NCBI RefSeq assembly: GCF_026460945.1
Contig: NZ_JAOVZV010000014.1
Location: 89,360 to 153,359, forward strand
Length of the DNA: 64,000 nucleotides
Direction: 5' to 3'
Source of the DNA: Chryseobacterium luquanense
GTDB taxonomy: Bacteria > Bacteroidota > Bacteroidia > Flavobacteriales > Weeksellaceae
Below the pieces are notes generated by a model. It saw nothing but the letters and a program-made list of their open reading frames with translations, had not been told where the DNA came from and made no database searches. Positions 1 to 8,858 of the stretch are shown here, piece after piece; the stretch's first letter is position 1; each line of letters begins with the position of its first letter. The position numbers and the translations under genes are program-made.

Positions 1-184
1 TCATTTGCAGGATAATTATTTGAGCTGTTCAATCGATACAAAGGCGGAAATTGTAGTTCCTATCTTCAAAAACGGAGAAAATATTGGTCAGATTGATATT
101 GATTCTCACACCATCGATCCTTTTACAAAAGAAGATTTAGAATTGCTAGAATGGCTTTGTAATGAAGTTTCAAAGATTTTGTAA
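1..184 (+). CDS. GAF-domain protein, C-terminal end (partial)
   Basis: The window opens inside this gene; about 60 codons can be read from base 2 to a TAA at 182-184. The peptide VVPIFKNGENIGQIDIDS, followed by a phenylalanine-threonine-rich turn and a final helix, matches the last strands and helix of small GAF proteins of the free-methionine-(R)-sulfoxide-reductase type. Those are about 150-residue cytoplasmic enzymes that reduce free methionine sulfoxide. The N-terminal part and its cysteines lie outside the window, so the enzymatic call is an inference from family resemblance. A terminator hairpin follows at once. Confidence 0.6.
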   Translation, partial: HLQDNYLSCSIDTKAEIVVPIFKNGENIGQIDIDSHTIDPFTKEDLELLEWLCNEVSKIL

Positions 185-204
185 TCTTATTTAATATAAA
201 ATAT

Positions 205-232
205 AAACTCCGACGAAAAATCGGAGTTTTTT
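205..232 (+). terminator. Terminator of the GAF-protein gene
   Basis: Nine-base stem AAACTCCGA / TCGGAGTTT with a short loop, followed by a T run, 20 bases after the stop codon. Typical intrinsic terminator. Confidence 0.8.
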
Positions 233-293
233 ACGAGCAAAATATAAATAGGAAAGGGCTTTAGTCCGTTTGGAAAATGGATTTTAACCTAAT

Positions 294-1022
294 TTAATGA
301 TTAAATTCAGCAATTAATTCCTTAAAATAATTTTCACATTTTGCGATATGCGTTCCATACCAGGAAAAAGCTTCTCCATCAACAATCATTATTTTTTTAT
401 CAGAATAAACAGCTTTTAACTCCTCAATATGTTTTTCTTTAAATGGAAAAGGTTCTGAGGAAAGCATAATAACATCTGCTTCCTTTAAATCTTCGGTTTG
501 AATTTCCGGATAACGGGTTCGATTTTTAAAAATATTTTCAAAACCTATTTCAGTTAAAATATGATGGATAAATGTATCTGAGCCAACCGTCATATAAGGA
601 TTATTCCAAATCAGATAAGCAACTTTTGTTTTAGAATTAATTTTAGTCTGATTGAGAACTTCGTAGATTTTAAGATTAAAAAGCTGCGCTTTTTCTTCTT
701 TATGAAAGAGTAATCCTAAGTTTTTTAATAAATAATAATTGTCTTCAATCGTTTCGGTATTATAAACATTCACTTTGAAATCTTTCATTAAAATTTCAAC
801 TTGTTCTTTTACGTTTTCTTCTTTATTGGCTAAAATTAAGTCAGGTTTTAAGCTTTTAATCTTCTCAATATTAAGATTTTTTGTACCGCCGATAATTTCT
901 ACATTTTTTACTTTTTCTGAAGGATGAATACAGAATTTTGTTCTGCCAACAACTTCATTTTCCGTTAAACCTAAATCAAATAAAGCTTCTGTAATAGAAG
1001 GTACTAAAGAAATAACTCGCAT
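294..1022 (-). CDS. Cytoplasmic helical-backbone metal receptor (BtuF/TroA-like)
   Basis: 242 residues resembling the periplasmic binding-protein fold used for vitamin B12 and metal chelates: the opening RVISLVPSITEALFDLGL, then GGTKNLNIEKIKSLKPDLIL, are the standard first strand/helix and second-lobe signature of BtuF-like proteins. Unlike true BtuF there is no signal peptide and no neighbouring permease or ATPase, so it should stay in the cytoplasm. Such stand-alone proteins are usually annotated as helical backbone metal receptor or ABC substrate-binding protein; the ligand is unknown. It lies 23 bases downstream of mgtE on the same strand and may be co-transcribed with it. Confidence 0.75.
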   Translation of the reverse strand: MRVISLVPSITEALFDLGLTENEVVGRTKFCIHPSEKVKNVEIIGGTKNLNIEKIKSLKPDLILANKEENVKEQVEILMKDFKVNVYNTETIEDNYYLLKNLGLLFHKEEKAQLFNLKIYEVLNQTKINSKTKVAYLIWNNPYMTVGSDTFIHHILTEIGFENIFKNRTRYPEIQTEDLKEADVIMLSSEPFPFKEKHIEELKAVYSDKKIMIVDGEAFSWYGTHIAKCENYFKELIAEFNH

Positions 1023-1045
1023 AAAATTTTAGACTTTGCCTAAAA

Positions 1046-2368
1046 TTACAAAAGTTTTCCGGTTAAAAACATTGCTGCAATCGTAAAATAAATAATTAAT
1101 CCGGTAACATCAACCAAAGTTGCGACAAATGGTGCAGAAGAAGTTGCAGGGTCAAGATTAAATTTTTTAAGAATAAACGGAACCATAGAACCGGAAATTG
1201 TTCCCCAAAGTACAATCATTGCCAAAGAAATTCCGGCACTGATTCCTATGAAAAACCAGTAATCACCATAATCAAACCAACCGAGTTTGTGCCAAATCAT
1301 AATTCTGAAAAACCCAATTACACCTAAAAAAGTTCCTAAAATTAAACCTGTAACCAATTCTTTTTTCATCACAGTCCACCAGTCTTTTACAGTAATCTCC
1401 TGTAAAGCCATTGCTCGAATAATCAAAGTTGCAGCCTGCGAACCGGAATTTCCGCCACTTGAAATAATTAAAGGAATAAATAGTGCCAAAACTACTGCTT
1501 TTTCGATCTCGTTTTCATAAAAACCCATGACAGATGCCGTAATCAGTTGTAAAAAGAAAAGAACAATCAGCCAAAGTCCACGCTTTTTAATCATTTCAAA
1601 CCAATGGGTCTGAATATACGGATCATCAAGGGCTTCAACACCTCCAAATTTCTGAATATCTTCGGTGTTTTGTGATTCAATTTGATCTAAAATATCGTCA
1701 ATCGTTACAATTCCAACCAAAACCCCAGCTTCTGTAATAATAGGAAGTGCTGTGCGGTCATATTTTTCGAAATAAGTTACGGCGTCTTCTTTAGAGGTAG
1801 TAGTTTTAATAGCAACAAATTGATTATCTGTAAGTTCGGAAACCAATGTATCTTCTTCTACTAACAATAAACTTCCCAAAGCCAAATCGTCAATCAAATG
1901 ATTTCTTTCATCAACAACGTAAAGATGATTAATGGTTTCTACCTTTTTTCCGACCTTTTTAATCTGTTGAAGGCATCTTTTTACAGTCCATTCTTTACGG
2001 ATTTGAATGTAATAAGGCGTCATCAAACGTGCAATAGAATCAGAATTATAACCTAAAAGTTTCAGAGCAATTCTTCGTTCTTGCGGATTTAAATGGTTGA
2101 TGGAATATTTAATCAATTCATCCGGGAAATCTTCAAAAAGTGCAGTTCTGTCATCAGGAGTCATTGCATTCAGGATTTCTGAAACATCATCACTTCCAAT
2201 ACTTCGAATGGTTTCTTCTTGAAAATCCGGATCTAAATGTGAAAAAACATCGGCTTTGTATTCTTTCGGAACTTTCAGAAAAGCCAACAGTCTTTCATCA
2301 GCGTGAAGTTCGCTAAGTCTTTCGGCAATATCGGCGGGATTAAAGATAAGTTCGTCTGTAGAATTCAA
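1046..2368 (-). CDS. mgtE: Magnesium transporter MgtE
   Basis: 440 residues with the full MgtE plan: an N-terminal superhelical domain (about 1-130, including [14 protein letters not shown] and [14 protein letters not shown]), a CBS pair (about 135-255, with [19 protein letters not shown] and [14 protein letters not shown]), and a C-terminal membrane domain of about five helices carrying [15 protein letters not shown], the conserved pore motif. It is an inner-membrane Mg2+ channel; in the family the cytosolic domains bind Mg2+ and close the pore when Mg2+ is plentiful. Length and order are normal. The start codon is the ATG at 2368. Confidence 0.95.
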   Translation of the reverse strand: MNSTDELIFNPADIAERLSELHADERLLAFLKVPKEYKADVFSHLDPDFQEETIRSIGSDDVSEILNAMTPDDRTALFEDFPDELIKYSINHLNPQERRIALKLLGYNSDSIARLMTPYYIQIRKEWTVKRCLQQIKKVGKKVETINHLYVVDERNHLIDDLALGSLLLVEEDTLVSELTDNQFVAIKTTTSKEDAVTYFEKYDRTALPIITEAGVLVGIVTIDDILDQIESQNTEDIQKFGGVEALDDPYIQTHWFEMIKKRGLWLIVLFFLQLITASVMGFYENEIEKAVVLALFIPLIISSGGNSGSQAATLIIRAMALQEITVKDWWTVMKKELVTGLILGTFLGVIGFFRIMIWHKLGWFDYGDYWFFIGISAGISLAMIVLWGTISGSMVPFILKKFNLDPATSSAPFVATLVDVTGLIIYFTIAAMFLTGKLL

Positions 2369-2452
2369 AACATGAAATTTTTGATATGCAAAAATAGCCC
2401 AAATTTTTTAGAATTGGAGACCGATGTGCTAAATTTAAGGTTTATTTAAAGT

Positions 2453-3010
2453 TTAAAAACCAGCTTCTACAGAAGGTTTTATTTTCCTTAATTCTTTCAG
2501 AATATTTTTCATGGCGCCATTGGTTCCTATTTTTATTGAGTTTGCAGCAGAACCTAAAAGCCTCATGTTTTTACGGTAAGTATCATAATCGGATGAGGTA
2601 ATAAGATTTCCTTCAGAATCAAAAAGTTTCATGCTTATAACAACTTGATTGGAGAAAACATATTTTCCCAATCCTACTTTGAAATATTTTACTTTGGGAA
2701 CAATAGCGAAATCTGCATCGTTGTTTTTGCAGTATTCCATAATAGTTTTAGAGTCAATGCTGTCAAAAGAAACCTGAATTTCAGATCTCAGCATTTTATT
2801 TTTTCGAAAAGCACTGATGTTATCCGAAACTGCGCTAAAGAAAGCATGATTAGTGGGTTCTTTTATTTCTTCAATATCGGGTTCTACTTCAGGGTTGAAG
2901 TACAGAATTTTCTTTACATTATCATGACCAATGCTTTTCTGCGCTTTTACAGAAGAAATACTGATGATAAATACAGAAGAAATAAGCGTGTAAAATAAAA
3001 AATTTTTCAT
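2453..3010 (-). CDS. Secreted hypothetical protein
   Basis: 185 residues starting with a clear signal peptide (KNFLFYTLISSVFIISISSVKAQ), so probably periplasmic or surface-exposed. The mature part has an alpha/beta look: a segment DADFAIVPKVKYFKVGLGKYVFS followed by SMKLFDSEGNLITSSDYDTYR resembles small assembly or periplasmic lipoprotein-like domains in which an amphipathic strand pair follows a helix, but there is no lipobox cysteine and I do not recognise a named family. It is a single-gene unit on the minus strand, divergent from rpsO. Function unknown. Confidence 0.6.
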   Translation of the reverse strand: MKNFLFYTLISSVFIISISSVKAQKSIGHDNVKKILYFNPEVEPDIEEIKEPTNHAFFSAVSDNISAFRKNKMLRSEIQVSFDSIDSKTIMEYCKNNDADFAIVPKVKYFKVGLGKYVFSNQVVISMKLFDSEGNLITSSDYDTYRKNMRLLGSAANSIKIGTNGAMKNILKELRKIKPSVEAGF

Positions 3011-3219
3011 CTTTTTGTCGGCTGTAAAATTACTGTCTTTTAATGGGATGACATAATTTTATTAAGATTTTTTTAACATATTTTTCTATCAAAATTAATA
3101 TATGGAATCAATAATGTTTCCAAAGTTGAAGATTTAATGATATTTTAATTTAAATATTAGAAAGTCAGCGACTTGAAAATGAAATTCTTAAAAGATTTAA
3201 TGTAATTCTAAAATGTTTT

Positions 3220-3250
3220 TTTGCTGAATTAAAAAATAGTCGTACTTTTG
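3220..3250 (+). promoter_or_regulatory. rpsO promoter
   Basis: TTTG at 3220-3223, 19 bases, then TACTTTTG at 3243-3250. This fits the Bacteroidota housekeeping promoter (TTTG, about 19 bp, TAnnTTTG) and sits 36 bases before the rpsO start. Confidence 0.75.
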
Positions 3251-3285
3251 CACCCGTTACATAATAATCATTAAACAATATTGGA

Positions 3286-3555
3286 ATGTACTTAACAACA
3301 GAAAAAAAAGCAGAAATTTTCGCAAAGCACGGAAAATCTGCACAAGACACAGGAACAGCTGAAGGACAAGTAGCTCTTTTCACGTTCAGAATTAACCACT
3401 TATCTCAGCACTTGAAAGCTAATCGTCATGATTTCAATACTGAAAGATCTTTGGTGAAATTAGTAGGTAAGAGAAAAAGTTTATTGGATTATCTTAAGAA
3501 AAAAGATATTACAAGATACAGAGCGATTATCGCTGAATTAGGATTAAGAAAATAA
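3286..3555 (+). CDS. rpsO: 30S ribosomal protein S15
   Basis: 89 residues, the normal length. The core HGKSAQDTGTAEGQVALFTF, then INHLSQHLKANRHDFNTERS and the RKSLLDYLKKKD segment are diagnostic of S15, which binds the central domain of 16S rRNA early in 30S assembly. It has its own promoter and terminator. In many bacteria rpsO is next to pnp; here the PagL-like gene lies between them. Confidence 0.97.
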   Translation: MYLTTEKKAEIFAKHGKSAQDTGTAEGQVALFTFRINHLSQHLKANRHDFNTERSLVKLVGKRKSLLDYLKKKDITRYRAIIAELGLRK

Positions 3556-3578
3556 TCTATCCGGTTTCCAAAATAAAG

Positions 3579-3609
3579 AAGCAACTTCGAAAGAGGTTGC
3601 TTTTTTTGT
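3579..3609 (+). terminator. rpsO terminator
   Basis: Stem AAGCAAC / GTTGCTT around a short loop, followed by a run of T, 25 bases after the rpsO stop. Confidence 0.8.
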
Positions 3610-3703
3610 TTAAAATACGGTCAAAATTTTAAAACTTGGCATAAGAGTTTACAAATCTTTAAAGAAATCGTTTAAATTTGCTTTTTTTAATAAATCTACT
3701 GAT

Positions 3704-4894
3704 TTGAAACACTTTTATTTATTTATATTTCTGCTGATTTCAGGTTTTTACAATTCTCAGGAATTGGATAGTATTCCAAGGTCAAATCTTCAGGGTTCAG
3801 TAAGTATGCAGTTTGGAAAGTTTTTAGGAACTAACGATTATCTTAAAACCCTTAAACATAGAGAATTTATCGGAGCTTCTGCAGAACTGACCATACAAAC
3901 CGATGGAAGTCAGGAGTGGCATAAAAGATTTGGAAGACCTTATTATGGAGGAGGAATTGTAGCTTATGATTTCTTGAAAAACAGTGATATGGGAAGACCT
4001 TTCGCTGTTTATGGAACCTTTGGTGGAGCTATCAAAGAAACGCCAACTCATTCCTGGAATTACAACACAAGCGGTGGTTTTGCTTTCAATTGGACGCCTT
4101 TTGATCAGGAAAAAGGGTATCTTAATCAAACTTTCGGATCTTCAGTGAGTGTGTACATTAACTTCGGAGTCAATTATAAATATTATCTTTCCCAGCATTT
4201 AGATTTAGGATTGGGTTTAAATTTTACCCATTTTTCAAATGGCGCCTTGAAACTTCCCAATAAAGGAATGAATACATTCAATTCACAGCTTTCTCTCACG
4301 TATCATTTTGATGAAAGACAATTTGCCCCGAAAGATACTTTGTCGGTATTTGACAAATATTCTACTTTGGATGTGAATGTTTTTGGTGGCGTAAGACATT
4401 CTATTTTTTATGGAAAAGATGAAGGTTTTACATATGATGATGTTGATTTGATAGATAAATTTAAAGGAAGATATTATCAGAATTGGGGTTTGGAAACAGT
4501 TTACCACAGACAGATTACCTATAAATCTTCACTTGGATTGGGGTTAGGAATAATGTATGACGAAGATTACAACCATAAATTTTATCAGGATGAAAACGGT
4601 AAAATTCAAACAGAGAAAAGATTTCAAAATGATCAGCTTTTGCTGAATATTTTTCCTTCTTACCGGCTTTCAATTTCAAAATTTGCCATTCAGATTCAGC
4701 CTGGGTTTTATTTATTTAAAAAGCCAATCGATAAGCGTTATGATAAAACAATTTTCTATCAGAGAGTTGGTTTCCAATATACAATTGGGAAAAATCTGTT
4801 AATCGGAATTGGTATTCGTTCATTTATTTTCCATAAAGCTGATTATATAGAATGGAGACTCGGTTATAGAATTTTTAATAAGAAAAATCTATAA
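3704..4894 (+). CDS. PagL-like acyloxyacyl hydrolase / lipid A deacylase family outer-membrane protein
   Basis: 396 residues, starting at a TTG at 3704 that gives a good signal peptide (LFIFLLISGFYNSQ). The N-terminal half is a small beta barrel with the motif LNFTHFSNGALKLPNKGMN: a His-x-Ser-Asn element followed by Asn, as in PagL-type lipid A 3-O-deacylases (catalytic His and Ser). The Bacteroidota group is longer than PagL (about 150 residues) and has a second barrel-like half, seen here from about residue 210. It should sit in the outer membrane and act on lipid A or related acyl chains. Substrate is inferred from family only. Confidence 0.7.
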   Translation: MKHFYLFIFLLISGFYNSQELDSIPRSNLQGSVSMQFGKFLGTNDYLKTLKHREFIGASAELTIQTDGSQEWHKRFGRPYYGGGIVAYDFLKNSDMGRPFAVYGTFGGAIKETPTHSWNYNTSGGFAFNWTPFDQEKGYLNQTFGSSVSVYINFGVNYKYYLSQHLDLGLGLNFTHFSNGALKLPNKGMNTFNSQLSLTYHFDERQFAPKDTLSVFDKYSTLDVNVFGGVRHSIFYGKDEGFTYDDVDLIDKFKGRYYQNWGLETVYHRQITYKSSLGLGLGIMYDEDYNHKFYQDENGKIQTEKRFQNDQLLLNIFPSYRLSISKFAIQIQPGFYLFKKPIDKRYDKTIFYQRVGFQYTIGKNLLIGIGIRSFIFHKADYIEWRLGYRIFNKKNL

Positions 4895-5201
4895 TTTAAA
4901 CCCGTTATTTGAAGGTGTTTTTTAATGATTGATAATTAAACGATTGTGTTTGTTTGTTGAATGAAATGCCATTGTTTATATTTAAAAAAGAAATCTATCT
5001 GAAAAACCTTGCCTTTCTTAGCGATTAAAAAAACGTAAGGATAAACAAGGAATTAAAAAAAATACTGAAATAAAGTTAAACAAAGCCGTTTCACTTATTT
5101 TCGAAAGACAAAATTTAAAATGCACAACAGATAGTTAACTCAAATGGAATGATGAATTTAACGCTGAAATACTTTCATCATACTATTTAAAACAAAAACA
5201 C
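4895..5201. other. Noncoding stretch between PagL-like gene and pnp
   Basis: About 300 AT-rich bases with many stops in all frames. I see no convincing hairpin terminator, RNA gene or repeat here; it leads into the pnp promoter. Confidence 0.5.
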
Positions 5202-5209
5202 TAAATTTG
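5202..5209 (+). promoter_or_regulatory. pnp promoter, -7 element
   Basis: TAAATTTG matches the Bacteroidota -7 element TAnnTTTG; no good TTTG is seen at -33. It would give a leader of about 60 bases before the pnp ATG at 5275. Confidence 0.5.
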
Positions 5210-5274
5210 CATCACATTTAGACGATATATAATTAATTAAAGCACTCAATACGGAGTGCGACACAAAACAATTT

Positions 5275-7572
5275 ATGAGTATACCTCAAGCAATTACAGA
5301 GATGATTACTCTTGCAGACGGCAGAGAAATCACATTAGAAACAGGGAAATTAGCAAAACAAGCCGACGGATCTGTAGTAGTAAAAATGGGCGGAACAATG
5401 CTTTTAGCAACTGTTGTAGCCAGTAAAGAAGCTAGAGATGGTGTAGATTTCTTACCATTGACAGTAGATTACAGAGAAAAATTCTATGCAGGTGGTAAAA
5501 TCCCTGGAAACTTCTTCAGAAGAGAAGCTAGACCTTCAGATCAGGAAATTCTGACAATGCGTTTGGTAGATAGAGTTTTGAGACCTTTGTTCCCGGAAGA
5601 TTTCCACGCAGAAGTTCAGGTAATGATTTCATTGATTTCTTACGATGGACAATCTATTCCAGATGATTTGGCAGGTCTTGCAGCATCTGCAGCAATTGCA
5701 ATTACTGATATTCCTTTCAACGGACCGATGTCTGAGGTAAGAGTAGTAAGAATCAACGGTGAACTTTCTATCAACCCGAAATTAGAAGATCTTAAAATTG
5801 CTGACCTAGACATTATGGTTGGAGCAACGAAAGATTCTATCGTAATGGTAGAAGGTGAAATGAAAGAAATTTCTGAAGCAGAAATGCTTGAAGCGATTCA
5901 ATTTGCTCACGTTGAAATCAAAAAACAAGTTGAAGCTCAGGAAAGATTAGCTGAAAAAGTAGGTAAATCTTTACCAAAAAGAGAATATAGCCACGAAAAT
6001 CACGACGAAGCAATTCGTGAAAAAGTGTGGAAAGAAACTTACGATAAAGTATATGAAGTAGCGAAAACTCCTTCAGGAAAAGAAGAAAGAGGTGAGAAAT
6101 TCAAAGCTGTTTTGGCTGAATTTTTAGCTCAATATGTAGAGCATCCTGAAGAATTGGAGAGAGTAACTCCTTTTGCAAAAGTATATTACCACGATGTAGA
6201 GAAAGAGGCGATGCGTCAGATGATTATCAATGACAAAATCCGTCTTGATGGTCGTGATCCTGAAACAATTCGTCCAATTTGGAGCGAAATCGATTATTTA
6301 CCTGGAGCTCACGGTTCTGCAATCTTTACAAGAGGTGAAACTCAGTCTTTGACAGCTGTAACTTTAGGTTCTGTGAAAGATGCAAACATGGTAGACAGCG
6401 TAATGATTAATTATGACGAAAGATTCTTCCTTCATTATAACTTCCCACCGTTCTCAACGGGTGAAGCTCGTCCTTTAAGAGGAACTTCAAGAAGAGAAGT
6501 TGGTCACGGAAACTTAGCTCAAAGAGCTTTGGCAAATATGATTCCTGAAGAAAATCCTTACACCATCCGTATCGTTTCTGATATTTTAGAATCAAACGGT
6601 TCGTCTTCAATGGCGACAGTTTGTGCAGGAACATTGGCTTTGATGGATGCAGGTATTCAAATTACAAAACCGGTTTCTGGTATTGCAATGGGATTGGTAA
6701 CTGACGTTAAAACAGGAAAATTCACAGTACTTTCTGATATCTTAGGAGACGAAGATCACTTAGGTGATATGGACTTCAAAGTAACAGGAACTGCAGACGG
6801 TATCACTGCTTGTCAGATGGATATTAAGATCCAAGGATTGTCTATGGATATTATGGAGAAAGCGCTTCTACAAGCTAGAAACGGAAGACTTCATATCCTT
6901 GATAAATTAAATGAAACTATTTCTGCTCCAAGAGAAGACGTGAAACCTCACGCTCCGAAAATGGTGATGATGGAAATCTCTAAAGATTTCATCGGTGCTG
7001 TAATCGGACCTGGTGGAAAAATCATTCAGCAGATGCAGAAAGATACTGATACTGTTATCGCAATTGAAGAAGTTGGCGAAATCGGTAGAATTGAAATTTC
7101 TGGTGTTAGCAGAGAGAAAATCAACGAAGCGATTGCAAGAATCAACGAAATTACTTTTGTACCTGTTATTGGTGAAGTTTACCAGGGCAGAGTAGTGAAA
7201 GTAATGGATTTCGGAGCTTTCGTAGCGATTGCAAAAGGTACTGAAGGTTTACTTCATATCTCTGAAATCGAGTGGGCGAGACTTGATAAAGTTCCTTACA
7301 ACGAAGGTGATCAGGTAGAAGTGAAGTTTATGGGTTACGATGACCGTAAGAAAATGAAGCTTTCAAGAAAAGTTTTATTGCCAAGACCTCCAAGACCTGA
7401 GCAAAAACCAAGAGAAGAAGGACAGGGAAGACCAGAAGGACAAAACAGACCGGATAGACCTGCAAGACCGGAAGGCCAAGGAAGACCAGACAGACCGGCA
7501 AGACCTGAAGGAAATGTAAATCCTGAAGGACAAGATCAGCCTGGAGAACATAAGCCTTTGAACGAAGCTTAA
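5275..7572 (+). CDS. pnp: Polynucleotide phosphorylase (PNPase)
   Basis: 765 residues with the complete PNPase order: two RNase PH domains (first with [16 protein letters not shown], second with [16 protein letters not shown]), the helical linker, a KH domain ([16 protein letters not shown], about residue 577) and an S1 domain ([18 protein letters not shown], about residues 635-700). It degrades RNA 3' to 5' using phosphate. After S1 there is a tail of about 55 residues made of Arg-Pro-Glu-Gly-Gln and Arg-Pro-Asp-Arg-Pro-Ala repeats, an RGG-like, probably disordered extension that may bind RNA or partners. Confidence 0.96.
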   Translation: MSIPQAITEMITLADGREITLETGKLAKQADGSVVVKMGGTMLLATVVASKEARDGVDFLPLTVDYREKFYAGGKIPGNFFRREARPSDQEILTMRLVDRVLRPLFPEDFHAEVQVMISLISYDGQSIPDDLAGLAASAAIAITDIPFNGPMSEVRVVRINGELSINPKLEDLKIADLDIMVGATKDSIVMVEGEMKEISEAEMLEAIQFAHVEIKKQVEAQERLAEKVGKSLPKREYSHENHDEAIREKVWKETYDKVYEVAKTPSGKEERGEKFKAVLAEFLAQYVEHPEELERVTPFAKVYYHDVEKEAMRQMIINDKIRLDGRDPETIRPIWSEIDYLPGAHGSAIFTRGETQSLTAVTLGSVKDANMVDSVMINYDERFFLHYNFPPFSTGEARPLRGTSRREVGHGNLAQRALANMIPEENPYTIRIVSDILESNGSSSMATVCAGTLALMDAGIQITKPVSGIAMGLVTDVKTGKFTVLSDILGDEDHLGDMDFKVTGTADGITACQMDIKIQGLSMDIMEKALLQARNGRLHILDKLNETISAPREDVKPHAPKMVMMEISKDFIGAVIGPGGKIIQQMQKDTDTVIAIEEVGEIGRIEISGVSREKINEAIARINEITFVPVIGEVYQGRVVKVMDFGAFVAIAKGTEGLLHISEIEWARLDKVPYNEGDQVEVKFMGYDDRKKMKLSRKVLLPRPPRPEQKPREEGQGRPEGQNRPDRPARPEGQGRPDRPARPEGNVNPEGQDQPGEHKPLNEA

Positions 7573-7597
7573 GATTTTTAAAATCATATAGATATAA

Positions 7598-7626
7598 AAC
7601 CACCGAATTTCCGGTGGTTTTTTTGT
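7598..7626 (+). terminator. pnp terminator
   Basis: Stem AAACCACCG / CGGTGGTTT around AATTTC, followed by T residues, 25 bases after the pnp stop. Confidence 0.85.
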
Positions 7627-7660
7627 GAAGTCTTGTTTTTGTTAGGTTGTAGATTATTAG

Positions 7661-7849
7661 TTGCAGGAGCAAGAATAGAAATTACAGGAGCAACAATATT
7701 GTTTGCAGGCGATAGAATATCATTCGCAGGAGCAAGAATATGATGTGTAGGGACAAGAATATTATTTAAAGGGATAAGAATATTATTTGCAGGATTAACA
7801 ATATGGTTTACAGGAGCAAAAATATTGTGTGTGGATGGCAGAATATAAA
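7661..7849. repeat. Tandem array of nine 21-bp degenerate units
   Basis: Nine consecutive units of exactly 21 bases, with consensus near TTGCAGGAGCAAGAATATTAT, fill the space between the pnp terminator and the terminator of the next (convergent) gene; a tenth, worn unit may precede at about 7640. Units differ at many positions, yet no insertion or deletion breaks the phase. The plus-strand frame has several stops; the minus-strand frame is open and would read heptapeptides ending in proline (for example NNILVP, NDILSP). Its only ATG, at 7859, lies inside the neighbouring terminator stem, so translation is doubtful. Confidence 0.85.
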
Positions 7850-7886
7850 AACATCCCAACTGAATATTCGGTTGGGATGTTTAAAA
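7848..7886 (-). terminator. Terminator of the 7947-8681 gene
   Basis: Perfect ten-base stem ACATCCCAAC / GTTGGGATGT with a ten-base loop; on the minus strand it is followed by TTTTT. It ends transcription of the minus-strand gene at 7947-8681. Confidence 0.8.
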
Positions 7887-7946
7887 TTAAATCTTGATTG
7901 CTGTAAAATGGTTGATCGGCCTGATCATCGTTTTTATTGTAATGTA

Positions 7947-8681
7947 TTAATCAGGAATGATGGTAAATTTTATAGCTGAGACAGTAGCATATTCCGGAGA
8001 GGTAGCTCCATAAAGGCTTTTAACATATTTTTTTACGTTTTGGGCTATGGAATAGAGACCGGTTTCTTCTGTGTATAAAATTTGGTTTCTCTCAATCAGC
8101 TTTACGTTGAGTTCGGCTTCGGTTTGGTCGACGGTTTGAGTAGCGCTGACTAAAGAAATGCGGTAGGTATTGAGATTGGTTAATTGTAGTTCGGCTTCAT
8201 CCGGACTGTAATTGGGAATGGTTGCCAACAGCTGCAGAAGAATTCCGAAATTTTCTGTTTGTTGGGTGAATGACTGTCGGGAAGTAGAAATGGGGTTATT
8301 GGTGGGTTGTTCTTCGTTGTCAGTCTTTGCGGAAATTGTTTTTTTCTTAGTACCGCCCTGGATAGAACGGTTTAAGGATTTTGCCTGATCTAAAGTTCCC
8401 TCCAGTAATCCCAAAATTTCTAAACGGTTGATGATGCGGGTGCAGGTTGTTTTCAGGTTTTCGAAAGCGGTCTGACGCAAAGCGATGGCGTTTTTGTTGG
8501 CGTTTCGTTTGTCTTCGACCTCGGCTAATTTTGTATTAGCTGTGGCGTACAATGCCTGAAGATTAGCAGCCGTAAGATTTGGAACCGGCGGATTGTAAAG
8601 GCTATAAACGGAAACTTGCTGGGTAAGTTTTTGTAGGTTTGCCACATTTTTGGCATGTCCTACTTCGGATGTAGATGACAT
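7947..8681 (-). CDS. Bacteroidota-specific hypothetical protein, helical
   Basis: 244 residues, no signal peptide or membrane segment. It begins SSTSEVGHAKNVANLQKLTQ, an opening I associate with a family of uncharacterised Bacteroidota proteins. Most of the chain looks helical, with two halves that could form long antiparallel helices (about 45-105 and 150-215) separated by a polar, Gln/Asn/Thr-rich linker (about 110-145). Base composition looks richer in G+C than the Gabija genes beside it. It stands alone with its own terminator. No function can be proposed. Confidence 0.6.
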   Translation of the reverse strand: MSSTSEVGHAKNVANLQKLTQQVSVYSLYNPPVPNLTAANLQALYATANTKLAEVEDKRNANKNAIALRQTAFENLKTTCTRIINRLEILGLLEGTLDQAKSLNRSIQGGTKKKTISAKTDNEEQPTNNPISTSRQSFTQQTENFGILLQLLATIPNYSPDEAELQLTNLNTYRISLVSATQTVDQTEAELNVKLIERNQILYTEETGLYSIAQNVKKYVKSLYGATSPEYATVSAIKFTIIPD

Positions 8682-8789
8682 AAGTATTTGTGTTTTAAAT
8701 TATTTTTCAAATATAAAATTTATTTTGATTTGAAATGATTTTTGAATGAAATATTTTGATTGTGAGGATATTATGTTAAGTTTGGAAAA

Positions 8790-8820
8790 GGGAAAACCCT
8801 AACGGGAAGTTAGGGTTTTA
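8790..8820 (-). terminator. Terminator of the Gabija-type operon
   Basis: Stem AAAACCCTAAC / GTTAGGGTTTT with a GGGAA loop, 38 bases after the helicase stop. A/T runs on both sides would let it act in both directions. Confidence 0.75.
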
Positions 8821-8858
8821 TTCTATTTTCTAAATTTAAGAAACATTTCGATTTAGTA

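Noticed and set aside
3635..3655. Sigma-54-like TTGGCATAAGAGTTTACA before the PagL-like gene
   Set aside because: Spacing to the -12 element and its GC are wrong.
7584..7859. 91-codon minus-strand frame over the 21-bp array
   Set aside because: The only ATG lies in the stem of a terminator of the neighbouring gene and the end runs into the pnp terminator; kept as a repeat, not as a gene.
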